A stretch of 64,000 nt of DNA from the NCBI GenBank assembly GCA_003285105.1, contig CP030158.1, positions 1,039,447-1,103,446 on the forward strand, written 5' to 3'. Below the pieces are notes generated by a model that was not told the DNA's origin, did no database searches, and saw nothing but the letters and a program-made list of their open reading frames with translations. How positions within the stretch are numbered: the first letter of the stretch is position 1; each line of letters begins with the position of its first letter. Origin of the DNA: Roseithermus sacchariphilus. GTDB lineage: Bacteria; Bacteroidota; Rhodothermia; Rhodothermales; MEBIC09517. Positions 26,750 through 38,700 of the stretch are shown piece after piece. A program made the position numbers and the translations under genes.

Positions 26750-29700
26750 TCAGAACCGCGGCAGCGTGAGGGGAGGCAAGGCGGCACCGCCCTCGTACGT
26801 GATGTCCCGCCGCACATCCCGGAACGTCAGCCGCTGCCAGGTGACGGTCTGCCGGCCCACGGCGTTGGTGACGCGGATGCCCACGCGCAGCTCCAGCAGG
26901 TTCGAGACGCCGCTGACGTCCACCGTCCGCGCGTGGGACGTCGGCGAAGTCAGCGGCGTGCCGACGCTCCGGAAGGTCTTCCACGGGTGCGGATCGTACG
27001 TAAAGTCGTTCGGATCGTCGAGCTGGTAATGGACGGCCACCACGCCCGACTCCGGATCGTACAGGTTGCTCCCTTCGATGGTGAGTTGCCCGCCATCGAG
27101 CGACAGCCGTACCGACGGGGCCGGCGGCGGCGAGCCGTCGCGAACGAACGGCCCCGTGCAACTCACCGCCGACGTCTGCCCCTGCGTGTTGACGGCGCGG
27201 ACGCAGACGTAGAGCCGCCCATCGACGAGGTCGCTCTGCGGAATCCGGATGAACGGCGCCGGGTTGCCCAGGTTGTTGAAGATCGCCGCGAGGTGGTGGT
27301 TGTTCTGCCAGGCCACGTCCACCGTGCCGCCGGTGGGCCAGGGGCGGACGTCCGTACCGCCGGGCGAGGTGCCGATGGCGTACTGGTAGCCCGCCAGGTT
27401 CGTCTCCGGGTCGAACGAAAGCGTCGGCACATAGACGCGGACGGCCCCCAGCGCCGTCCAGCCCTGCACCCCGGGGCGCGTCGGTGCCGTCGGGTCCTTC
27501 GGCACGAGCGGCCCGAGCGTGAGCACCCCGCTGGCGGACTGCGCATGGTTGACGGCGCGGACGTGGACGTACAGCTCGTCGTCGAAGTCGCGTAGCAGGT
27601 TGTTGTACCGGTTCGGCCCGCCGACGAGCGTGACGGACGTGCTGGTCGTCTCGTAGCGCAGGCGGGGCGAGGTGAAGCAGTCCTCGGGCCGTTCGGGGCG
27701 TTCGCTCAGGCAGTACTCGTAGCGCCACAGGCCGGACTCCTCATCCGTCGAGGCCGTCCAGGAAGCCGTCACCTGCGGCACCCGGTCGGTTTCGATGGCC
27801 GCGTTGTAGGCGTCGATCTCCGCGCTGCTGGTCAGTCCCTGGCCGGAGAGGCTCGTCAGCGGCGGCGGCGTGGTACTCGGCGGCGTCACCGGCGGGGTCG
27901 TCGGGAAGAGGTACGGAGGGAACGACGTGAAGCGGTAGGCGGGCGACGGATCCGAGGGCGGCGTCGGGTCGAAGACGACGCCCTTCTGATCGGCGGTGAC
28001 CGGGCTGGTCAGCCCCGCGCCGTTGGTGACGCGGACGCTGACGTAGTAGGGCTGACCGGGTTGCAGGCCGATGAAGCGCGTCTGCGCGTCGAGGTTGACC
28101 AGCGAGGGATCCCCGACCTCGCGCCCGCGGGTGCCCTGGAGCGAGGTCCACGCGATCACATCCGTGCCGCCGGCCGTCGTGCCCACGGCGTACTCGAAGC
28201 CCGTGATGTCAGACTCGTCGTCGCGGGCGATCACGAAGAGGCGGATCGTCTGGTCCGTGTTCGTCCAGTAGCGCTCGCGCGTCACCGGCAGGAAGATGCG
28301 GGCGTTGTTGAAGCCGTCCACGGGAACGAACTCGGTCCGGCTGGTGGATTCATAGAACGCGTCCAGCGCCAGGATCGGGGCGGCAGGAGGCGAGGCGTCC
28401 TGCACCTCGATGGCGCTTCCGCCGGGCGTGCCGGTGCCACCGGGGGCCACGGCCATCTCGAACTCCCCGCGCCGGATGGCGGTGTTGCCGGCCGGGCCAC
28501 GCACGCGGATGCCCACGCTGTAGCGCACGGACGCATAGGCCTGCTCCACCGCGGCGGCGTTCGGGTCGCTCGGACGGGGAGCGGCGCGCTTGTAGTCGAT
28601 CACGTTCACGCTCGTCCGGCTCCCCACCGAGAGGTACTCCGTGATCCCCTCGGCGATGGTTTCCGTGTCGGCATCGCCATAGGGCTCGAGCTGGTAGCTG
28701 GCCTCGGCCACCGCCAGCGGGTGCTGCGCCGTCCAGTCCAGCCGCGTCGTGTTGAAGTACTGCTGCCGCTGCGGCGTGGCGCGGATGCCGGCGATGGTCG
28801 GCGGCGCGAGCGCGTCCTCCAGGCGGCTGCGCTGCTGGCGATAGGCGGCCACGAGCGAGTCGGTGGGCTCGGTGAAGTAGCTGCGCCAGGTGACGTAGTT
28901 GTCCACCATGCCGTAGAGCGTGGCGACGAGGGACGCCTTGGAGGCGTAGACCTGCTCCATGAGGTCGGTGGCGTCGCCGTAGGTCGAGCGGAGGGGCTGC
29001 AGGGCCTGCCGGCGCTGGTCGCTCACGCCGTCCGGGCCGCTGACGCGGCGGGCCACCTGGTAGGCCGCCTCGGGCAGGCCGAGGTCGTGGATGTCGTACC
29101 AGAGCGCCTGCACCTGGTCGCGGACGTTCTGCACGGCGGCCTGGCGGATGGACGTGCGCGCCGACGGCGCGGTGTTGCTGTCGTGGTAATCGTCGTAGGA
29201 CTGCCGCAGGCCGTCGTAGTAGTCCAGCAACTCCTGCGGGCTGCTGAAGTCCGAGCGCTGCGGGGGGCGGGTGTAGGGAGGCAGCGCGCTGAGGGCCAGG
29301 TCGTCCCGCAGGGCCAGCACCATCTGGAAGCGCCGGGCCGCGTTGCCGGCCGCCCGCGGGTACTGGCGGCCCTGGCTCGTGTTCGGCGCGGCGTCGAACA
29401 CCTGCACGAACCGGTTCGTGATCGAGTTGATGCTGGTCTGGATCGACGCGGTGTTGGTGCGGAGCTGACCGTGCAGCCCCAGCAGCCAGGCCCGGCGGTT
29501 CCATTCCCGGTTCGCCAGGCGGGCATAGTAAGCCTCCATCGCCTCGATGGCCCGTGAGTACGTCGCCGCCATGCCGTTCACGCTCGGCTCGATCTCGATG
29601 CCGGCGATGCGAATCGGCGGAACGATGAAACGGCCGTCCGCGACCGGGGCGGTGTCCATCTGCGTCAGGCGGACCTGCGCGGCCAGGAGCTGGTCGATCT

Positions 29701-32700
29701 CATCGACGTTGGCCGCCAGGTCGGCGATGGAGGTGCGGAAGGCCTCGTCGAGCGCGGCCAGCTCCCCGCGGAGCTGGTCCGTGGCCCCCGCCTGCTGCGC
29801 CGCCAGCGCCTCGTCCACGTCGAACGACGGCGAACGGGTGATCGGCCCGGTCGTGTCCGGGCGGACGACGCTCCGGACGGGCGACTGCGCCAGGGCGGCC
29901 AGCATGTCGTCGAAGGCCTGCTCGGCCTGGCTCTCGAAGCGGACGGCGCGCTGCACGGCCGTGCTCAGGCGCGGCAGCACGACGTCGGCCGTCTGCTCGG
30001 CGGCGGCCACGGCGTCCAGCGCGCGCTGGCGGGCCGCCTCGGGAGAGAGGGCGTCGCTGGCCAGGATGGCCTCGTACGTCGGGCGGGCGTTCCAGATCTG
30101 GTTGTAGACCGTCAGGAAGCCCGCGCCGTAGAAGCCCTGCTCGATCTGAACCGCCCTGGCGCCCCAGGCCTGACGGTCTTCGAGGCTCATCAGATAGAGG
30201 CGCGCGCCCGCCCGGCGAAGGTCCGCCGCGGAGAGGGCGAAGCTCGGCATCGGCTGGGGCTGGGAGAGGGCGTCCTTGGCCGCCTGGAGCTGGGCCCGCA
30301 GGTCCTCGATGCGCTGGCGGAACCGATCGCGCTGGGCCTCGGCCCGATCCACCAGATCCCCGTGCGAGCCGGAGCCCAGGCCGCCGTCCACGCCGTCGTT
30401 CGAGAACGATGCCCACGCCGAGACGCAGGCCTCATCCAGGAGCAGATCCACACAGCCCTTGACGGCCGCAAACAGCTCGAAGCCGCTGGGGCGCCGCGTG
30501 ACGAAGGCCGCCCGCGCCTCCGCGGTGATGCAGATGCCCGCGCAGGCCTCGGCCTCGAACGTCACGTACGCCCCGAAGGGCATGCTGAAGTTCGGGTCGT
30601 CGATCAACCAGATCGACCCCCGCACCTCGCTCTCGACCTTGAGCACGGGAATCCCGACCTCGAAGCCGAGGCCCGCCTCCAGCAGGAAGCCGTCGGCGCA
30701 GGCCAGGAACTCGCCGTCCGCCGTGACGATGCCACCGTAGACGCCCACCTCCAGATGGCCGATCACGCCCCAGAGGAGCGCCCCGTTGTGCTCGCCCATG
30801 AAGAAGTTGAGGTGGCTCGTCCCGTCGATGGTGGCGGGGACGTTGATGGAGACGATGACGCCCGCATCGAGGAAGAACGGATCGAAGATGACGGCGGCGT
30901 ACATACCGGCCTCCAGGCGCGTCCCGGCGATGGCGTTCTCGCCGTCCAGCCCGAGCACGGTGCCGCGCACGTCCAGGTAGAGGTTCTGGTTGGAGAGTTG
31001 CAGGAACGTCTGCCCTTCGACCACGAACTGCCCGGCCGACCCGCCGATGCCGATCTGCGCGTAGAGCATCATCGCGAACGAGAGGTCGGCGGCGCGGGGC
31101 GGGCCGCCGGGGCGCACGGGGGTGTAGTTGAAGCCGGGCGTGGCGAGCACGTCCACGACCTGGTCCAGGTCCTCCTGCACGGGCTTGTAGAAGAAGCCGC
31201 CGCCGGCCCCGTTGAGTTCGATGATGCCGGGGATGAGCGGGATGCCGGGCCGCGCGGAGGCCGCCACGAACAGCCCGAAGCTGAGTTCGTTGTCCCGGTT
31301 GGCGAACGTCCCGGCCACGGCCGCCGCCACCTGCGTGCCGCCGAAGTCGAACATACCCGCCCCCGCGGCCCGCAGCAGGAAGCCGTCCGGGCCGTTCTCG
31401 TAGGCCATGCTGGCCGTCAGGGCGAAGTGGTTGCCCACGGCCATGCTCACGTTGTCGATGCTGAGGAAGCGGGTGCCGTCGGTTTCGGTATAGAAGAGCA
31501 CCCGCTCGATGCCGCCGGAGAAGCCGCCGCTGTCGCCGTTGCCCGCCCCGCCGAGGGAGATCCGGAGCGCATCGCGCCCGCCGCCCGGCGCGGCGGTGCC
31601 GTCCAGGATCTGGTCGCAGGGACCGAAGCAGAGCACCTCGGTGACGGAGACCTGGCGCGTCGGGGTGGCGACGGCCCCCGTGCCGTCACCGGCGCGGGCC
31701 TCCAGGTCCTGCGGGCCGTCGCCGGTGCCGTCGGGCAGGGAGATGGTGAAGCCGCTCGGGTCCTCGCGGTGCCCGAAGCGGCCCAGCTCCAGCGTGACGA
31801 AGCTCATGAGCTGGAGCGACCCCGAGCCGGTGAGGTTGCCGATGTCCTCGACGCCGTCGGCCGTGACGGTGAAGCCTTCGTAGTCCAGCTCCCCGCTGAC
31901 GCCGGCCACGCGCAACCCGGCCGTGCCGCCCAGGACCACGCGGAAGGCCTCCTGGTCGGACACCGCCGCGTTGGCCGCGATGCGGATGGTGAAGAAGCTG
32001 TGGTCGAAGCTAAAGGCGGCATTGCCCGTGGCGTTGTACTGGAGCCGCGGGAAGGTCGAGGGCGAGAAGCCGAGGCCGGGGTTGTTGGGGAAGTTGGCGT
32101 CGTCGCCGAAGCGGATGCGGTCCTGCCCGGCGATGCGCACCACCCCGTTGGCGTAGACGCCGGAGCGCACGGGATCCATCACGTCCAGCGAGACGCCCAC
32201 GCGCGTCAGGCGGAACTCCGCGAAGTCGCCCAGCGGCACGGTCTGGTTGACGTCGAACGACGGCCCGGTGGTGGTCACGTCCACCTGTCCGCCCGCGCCG
32301 CGCCGGAGGCGGATCGTGGCGTCGGCGGTGGACGCGACGGGCTCGGGCAGGGTCACGCGCACGCCGGCCTCCAGCGCCAGCGCCCCGTCGGCGTTGGAGA
32401 GCGCCAGCGACCGGAGGACGACGTACTGCTCCAGCAGTTCGATGTCGTTCGTCTCGATCTGCCCGAAGGTGAACGAGCCGTCGGAGCCGATGGCGAGGCC
32501 CTGGTAGGCGATCGTCTCATCCATGAAGGTGAGGTCGCCGTCGCTCGAGGCGACGCGCAGCACGCGGCCGTCCACGGCCAGCGTCGGCTGGCGGATGGTG
32601 CCGGTGACGGCGTCGTCGAAGAGCGCGAAGTGCTGATCCGGCAGGGTCACGGCGTCGAGCGCGAAGAGCGGCTGCGGCGTGCTCTGCAGGCCGGTGACGC

Positions 32701-35700
32701 CCACCGCGAGGCCATCCACGGTCACCTCCAGCGGCTCGCCCACGAGGTTCTCGAACGAGAGCACCCCGTCGACCGCCACGCGGAAGGCGTCATCCGTCAC
32801 GGTCACCTCGAACGGGTCGACCGGGTTCGGCGTGAGGTCGGCCAGGCCGAGCGGGAGGGTCGGAGGCAGCGCGGCGGCGTCGAGGGCGAAGGTCCAGGCG
32901 TCCTGTTCGAAGGCGGCCGCGTAGAAGATCGGCACCGGCGAGCCGGCATCGTCGGCCAGGAGCGTGCTGGAGAGGGTGCCGGAGAGCGCCAGGCGCTTCG
33001 TCGCGCCCACCTCCAGCTCCATGCCCATGACGTCGAGCGTGAAGGCGTCGGGCTGGTTCGCGCCCGGGAGCGTCCCCCCGAAGGTGTAGCGGAAGGCCGG
33101 CGGCAGCGTGGCGTCGTGGTGGGTGGTGTAGGTGCCCACCGTCACACGGCCGTCGGCGAGGCCGGCGGCGGTGAGCCGGGCCGAGGCGGTGAGGGGCGGG
33201 GCGTTCGCGGCGCCGGTGGCCGGCGGCAGGTCCACCCGCACCTCCGCCTCCAGCTCGGCGAACCCGCCGGTGCCGTCGAGCGTGAGGCGGGTGAGCGTCA
33301 GCGGCAGCCCGAGCGCCGGGCGCAGGTCGGCGGGCGTCTCCAGCGTGACCGAGCCGCCGGTGGGCGTGTAGGTGGCGTCCGTGGTCAGGTCGAAGGCGAC
33401 GAGCGCCGTCGGCGGCGGGCCGTTGCCGTCGCCGAGCCCGGCCAGCACCAGCGGCAGCGGCGCCCCCTGCGTGCCGAGCGTGTAGCCCCCCGTGGAGGGG
33501 TTCTCCTGCACGTCGATCAGCGGCTGCCCCTGTGCGTCCTTGAGGACCACGTAGGCGACGTCCCGCGTCGGCAGCCCGAGGGTGTCCGGCAGGATCGCCA
33601 GCACGCCGCCGCCGATGCGGAAGCCGTTCTGGTCGAGCACGGCCAGCGGCTCGGTGGCGGGCGTGGCGCCCTCGTCGAGGTAGAACGCAGCCCGCCCCTG
33701 CCGCACCCCGAAGACGCCCGGGTTCAGGGCGAAGTCGTTCTCGAAGACGAGCCGCAGCGACGGGTACACCGTGCCGCCGAAGCGGATGAAGGCGGTGCCG
33801 GTGCCGCTGAAGACGAGGCCGCGGCTGTCCAGCGTGAGCGCCGAGCCGAACGTCAGGCGGGCGGCGTCGCCCGCGGGCAGCGGGGCGGTGGCCGCCACCA
33901 GATCGAGCCTCAGCGGCTGCAGGGCGATCTCGGCGCCCACGCCCGCGTCGATGGTGGCGCTGCCCCCGGCGATGCGGAAGTCGTCCAGCCCGAGCAGCAG
34001 GTCGTTGAACTGGACGTCGACGGCGGCCGGGTCGACGTCCAGCGTGCCCTGTGCCTGAAGCCGCAGGCCGGCGGCGCTGAGCTCGGCCCGGGTGACGGTG
34101 AAGGCGAAGAGCGGGTCCGACCCGCCGCCCGTCGGCCAGTCCAGCCGGAAGGGGTCCTCGATCTGCACCGCGCCGCCCGCGAGCGTCCCCTGCAAGAGAT
34201 CGATGCGGAGCGAGCCGGTGGCCGTCGTCGGCGTCGTCGGAGACGTGCCGGGCAGGGTCACCGTGACGCTCCCGTCGAGGAGGGCCGTCTGCGCGTCGTT
34301 CGAGAAGCCGAACGTGAGCGTGGAGGAGGCCACCGCGACGGCCACGGGGCCGAAGGTGAGCGCACCGCACGGGGCGAAGTTGCTCACCGTGCCTTCAAAT
34401 CCGCGCCCGCCGTCGACCAGGCCGAGGCTGAAGGTGAGCGGCTGCGGGCAGGCCGCCGGGTCGTCGACCGTGAAGCCGGGCAGGGCCTCCAGCGTCCCCT
34501 CCACACGCAGGTCGATGCCCTGCGCGGGGCCGCCGGGGGTGTCCAGGCGGACGAGCCCGCCGGTGAGGCGGGAGACGAGCAGCTCGGGCGCGTCGGCCGC
34601 CGGGCGGCGGAGCGGGACGGGCACGGGGCTCAGCGGCGAGAACGGCGTCACAGAGCCCGTCAGGATGCCGTCGGCGAGGCCCACGTCGGTCAGCGTGAAG
34701 CCGTCGGGGGGGACGAGGCCGGTGTCGTCCAGGGCGGGCAGACGCAGCGCCAGGTCGAGGCGCGGGTCGAGCGCGAGGTCCACGTCGAAGCCCCGGTACC
34801 AGTCGACCGTCACCGGGCCGCCGGTGCGGAGCGCCAGCGGCTCCAGCTCGACGCCCCCGAGCGTGAAGGGCGGCCGGTGCAGGCCGGGCACGGAGCTGCG
34901 GCTGATGTCCTGCGCGGGGATCGTGAGCCCGTCGTCGCGGATCTCGACGCCGTGGAGCGGGAACGTGACGCGCTCGCCGCCGGCCAGCGGCACCTCCAGG
35001 TCGAGGTCGAGCTGGAGGGCGAAGTCGAAGCCCCGCGTGGGCGAGTAGGTGAACACCGGCAGCGCGGTCAGCGCCTCCAGCCGGAGGGCGAACGCGCCGA
35101 GGTCGAGGCCGGGCGGGTCGGCGAGCAGCTCGGGCTGGAAGCGCGTGACGGCCAGGTCGTGGGGGGTGGCCTGGAGGGTCATCTCGGCGGCGGCCGCCGG
35201 GCCGCCGGCGCCGTTGACGGCCAGGCGGGCGTCCGCCGTGAGGGCGAAGGTGGCCGGGCCGGGGGCCGTCGGCAGCAGCGGCACGTCGGCGGTGCCCTGC
35301 ACCTGCTCGACGGTCAGCGTGACGCGGTCGCTGCCGGGCACGAGCTGGATCGGCGCGTCGAGGCCCGTCAGGTCGAACACCCCGCGGGCCACGCCGTCGC
35401 TCTGCACGTAGAGCGCGGCCTCGCCCTGGCGGTCCACCGCCTCGCCGAAGAGCAGCAGATCGCCCTTCAGGAACAGCGCCGCGAGGGTCTGGTCCCCCAC
35501 CTGCCCGGCGCCGAACAGGATCTCGGTGAGCCGGATCGGCGCGCCCTCGTCGGTGAGGTCGAAGGCCGGATCGTCCGCCGGCACGGTGGCCGTCAGCGTA
35601 CCGGAGACCCACTCGGGGTTGGACGGGTTGGCGCGGATGCGGACGTCGTTGAGCGCCACGGGCAGGCGCGGCGGGTCGACCGGGTCGAGGGCGGGCAGGA

Positions 35701-38700
35701 CGAGCTCCAGCGGCGTGTCCGGGCGCGTGGCGATCCGCACGGTGCCGTCCCCGCCGTCGGTCACGTCCACCAGCAGCCGGTCGTTCTCCCGGAGCGTGAG
35801 GTAGGCGATGGCCTCGGTGGGCAGCGGCAGGCGGTCCGGCACGAGCGCGTCGGCCAGGATGGCGGGGTCCGGGTGGAAGCCCGTCTCGTCGATGTAGGCC
35901 AGCCGCGCCTCGTCCCAGAGCAGATCCGCCCGCCCGCGCCGGACGCCGAAACGCGGGTAGAGCCCGAAGGCGAAGTCCTCGGTGAAGTCGACGGCGACGC
36001 CCTCGGCGTAGCTCTCGCCGTCGTAGGCCAGCGCGGCGGCGGCGCGGCCGCTGGTGTGCAGGCCGGTCGAGTCCAGCACGACGGTGCCGCCCAGTTCGAG
36101 GTAGACGCCGGGGTCGAGCGTGCGCTCGGAGCCGGTGGCGAGGGCGCGGAAGTCGAGGGCGCCGGTGGCCGGGTCGATGCCCGCTTCGAGGGCGAAGGGC
36201 TGGTCGAAGAGGGCGCGGCCGCCCAGGATGCGCTGCGTCTCCAGGTCGATCCGCAGGTTGTCGAAGGTGACGCCCAGCGGGTCGGGGCCGAGCCGGAGGG
36301 TCTGACGGCCGTCGACGAGGAAGCCGTCCTCGGAGAGCTCCGCCCGTTCGAGGCGGAAGGTGAGCACCGGGTCGTCGGCGGGCACGGCCCAGTCGAAGGG
36401 CTCATCCAGCCGGAAGTTGACGTTCAGGAACTCACCCGTGACGAGGTCGAGCGTGAAGGTGCCGCGGACGGGGGTGCCGTCGGGGAGGGAGAGCACGGCG
36501 TCGGCGTCCAGGTAGGCGCGCTGGCCGAGGGCCATGGCGTACTCGAAGCGCAGCGTGGAGCGCTCCACGGCCACCTCGAACGGCCCGAGCCTGACGGGGC
36601 ACGAGGGCACGACCGGCGCGACGGTGCCGTTGAGGCCGTGCTCGACCGCCAGGTCGGCCCCGCCCAGGTCGGCCGCTTCGGTACCGGCGCAGGTGAACGG
36701 CTCGCCCACTTCCAGGGCGGCCTGAAGGGCAACGTACCCGTCGTGCTTGAACACGTCCCGCTCTTCCAGGTAGACGCCGTTGAAGCGACCGGCGACGGCG
36801 CGGATGACGAGCGCATAGCCGCTCTCGCCGAAGGCCCAGCGGCACGGCCCCACGTCCTTCGCCTCGATGTCGCCCCGCATCGCGGCGCCCTCCACGCGGC
36901 CCCCGATCAGGCGGAACGAGGCGTTGGCCAGGCAGGCGGGCAGGTCCGGCGAGTCCGGCAGCGTGACCTCGGCCTCGAAGGCCAGGTCCCAGGGGCCGGG
37001 CCCGATGCGGTCCACGTCGAAGAACGGGAAGGTGAAGCCGTTCAGGCGGAGCTGCGTCAGCCGCACGCCGAAGCCGTCGACGTCGAAGGGCGTACCGGGG
37101 AGCTGCGCGCCGGAGAGGTCGAGCGCGGGCAGGGTGAGGCCGTCCGTGCCGAGGCGCAGGCCGGACAGGCGCGGCAGGCGGAGGTCCCCGAAGGCGGGGA
37201 TGCGCAGCGCGGCGTCGAGCGCGAGGGCGACGTCCCAGCCGGCCGCGGGGGTGTAGGTGAGCGTCTCCAGCCGGAGGTTCTCGATGCCGAGGCGGACGAG
37301 CCCGAGGTCGAGTTCGGGGTCGGGCCGCGGGCAGTCCGGGGCCGCCCGGACGAGGGAGAAGCCCGCCTCGTCCGAGAGGGCGGCGGTGGCGTCCAGGCCA
37401 CAGGCCGGGGCGTTGGCGGGCTGCAGGTGGACCCCTCCGCGCACGGTGAGGTCATACCCGAGCGTCTGATCCGCGTCGATCGAGAACGTGCCGGAGAGGC
37501 GATCCACCCCGAAGGTGAGCCGGTCCGAGCCGTCCACGAGCGGCAGCACGGCCTCCGGTTCGCAGTCGAGCCCGACCGTGGCGGCCTCCCCGGACAGCGT
37601 CAGCGTGGGCGCCGGGCAGCGGACCTCGCCCTCGCCGGGCCCGTGGAAGGCGTGGACGGTGCCGGCTCCGGTGATCGGGCCGCCCGGGAAGCTCGCCTGG
37701 AGGCGCGTGACCTCCAGCCGCACGAGGTCGTCGCCCAGGGTTGCCAGCGGACGCCCCTCGGCCTCCAGCGTGCCGAACAGCCCGCTCCGCGTGAGCCGCA
37801 GGTCGCCCCGGGCACGGATGGTTTCGCCGGCCAGGCGGAGGTCGGCGGAGGCGGTGAAGCCCTCGCCGAAGCGCCAGCCGAGGCCGGTCAGCCGCAGCGA
37901 CCCGGCCTCCGGCACCGGCAGCGCCGGCACGTCCCCCGCCTCCAGGGCGCCTCCCAGGACGACGGGCGTGCCCAGCCCGGTCTTCTGGATCTCCAGGTCG
38001 ATCAGCTCGACCGTCAGCCGCGTGGGCGCCTCGAAGGTCAGCTCCAGCGTAGCCTCCCCGTTGAAGACGTAGCTCGTCGCCGTCTCGGTCACCGTCACGT
38101 CGCCGAACTCGAGGAAGCGGCTGAGGTCATCGAGGCGGGCGAAGCCGGGCTCCAGCACGATGGCCCCGAGGGACGCGAGCGACTCGCCGGGGCCGTCGAT
38201 GGGCGTATAGATGAAGGTATAGACCTCGCTCCGGCCGTCGTTCGTGAACGGCAGGCTGTCGTCCGCCGCGCGGGCGGTGACCTGCCAGGCGTAGCGGGCG
38301 CCCTCGCGCAGGGGCAGCAGATCCGGGGTGTAGGTGAAGGAGGTCTGCCCCGTCAGCGACGCCGTGGCGTGCGCCCGGTTGGCCTGTAGCGCCTGGAGCG
38401 GCGTCTGGCCCGGCAGCACCTCCACCAGCAGGACGTCGTAGACGATGGGCACCGTGGCGGGTGCCGTCACGGGCGTCCACGAGAAGATGGGATAGGCCTG
38501 GCCCACGAGCGCCCCGTCGGCCGGGGTGAAGAGCAGCGGGGGCTGCGCGTACTGGACGCTGAAGACCACCGTGGCCGGCAGCGTCGTGATCAGCGGGTTG
38601 TCTTCGGCCAGCGGCTCCAGCGTGAGCGTGTAGAGCCCTTCGGGAAGCGCACCCGTCTGCCGGACTGCATCGCGCAGGTCCGGGGGAAGCTGGTCGTAGA

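Noticed and set aside
30362-38389. 2675-codon plus-strand open frame opposite the TANFOR-like giant gene
   Set aside because: Same antisense GC effect; the composition (EGQRHGV runs) is not protein-like, while the minus frame has a signal peptide, domains and operon overlaps.
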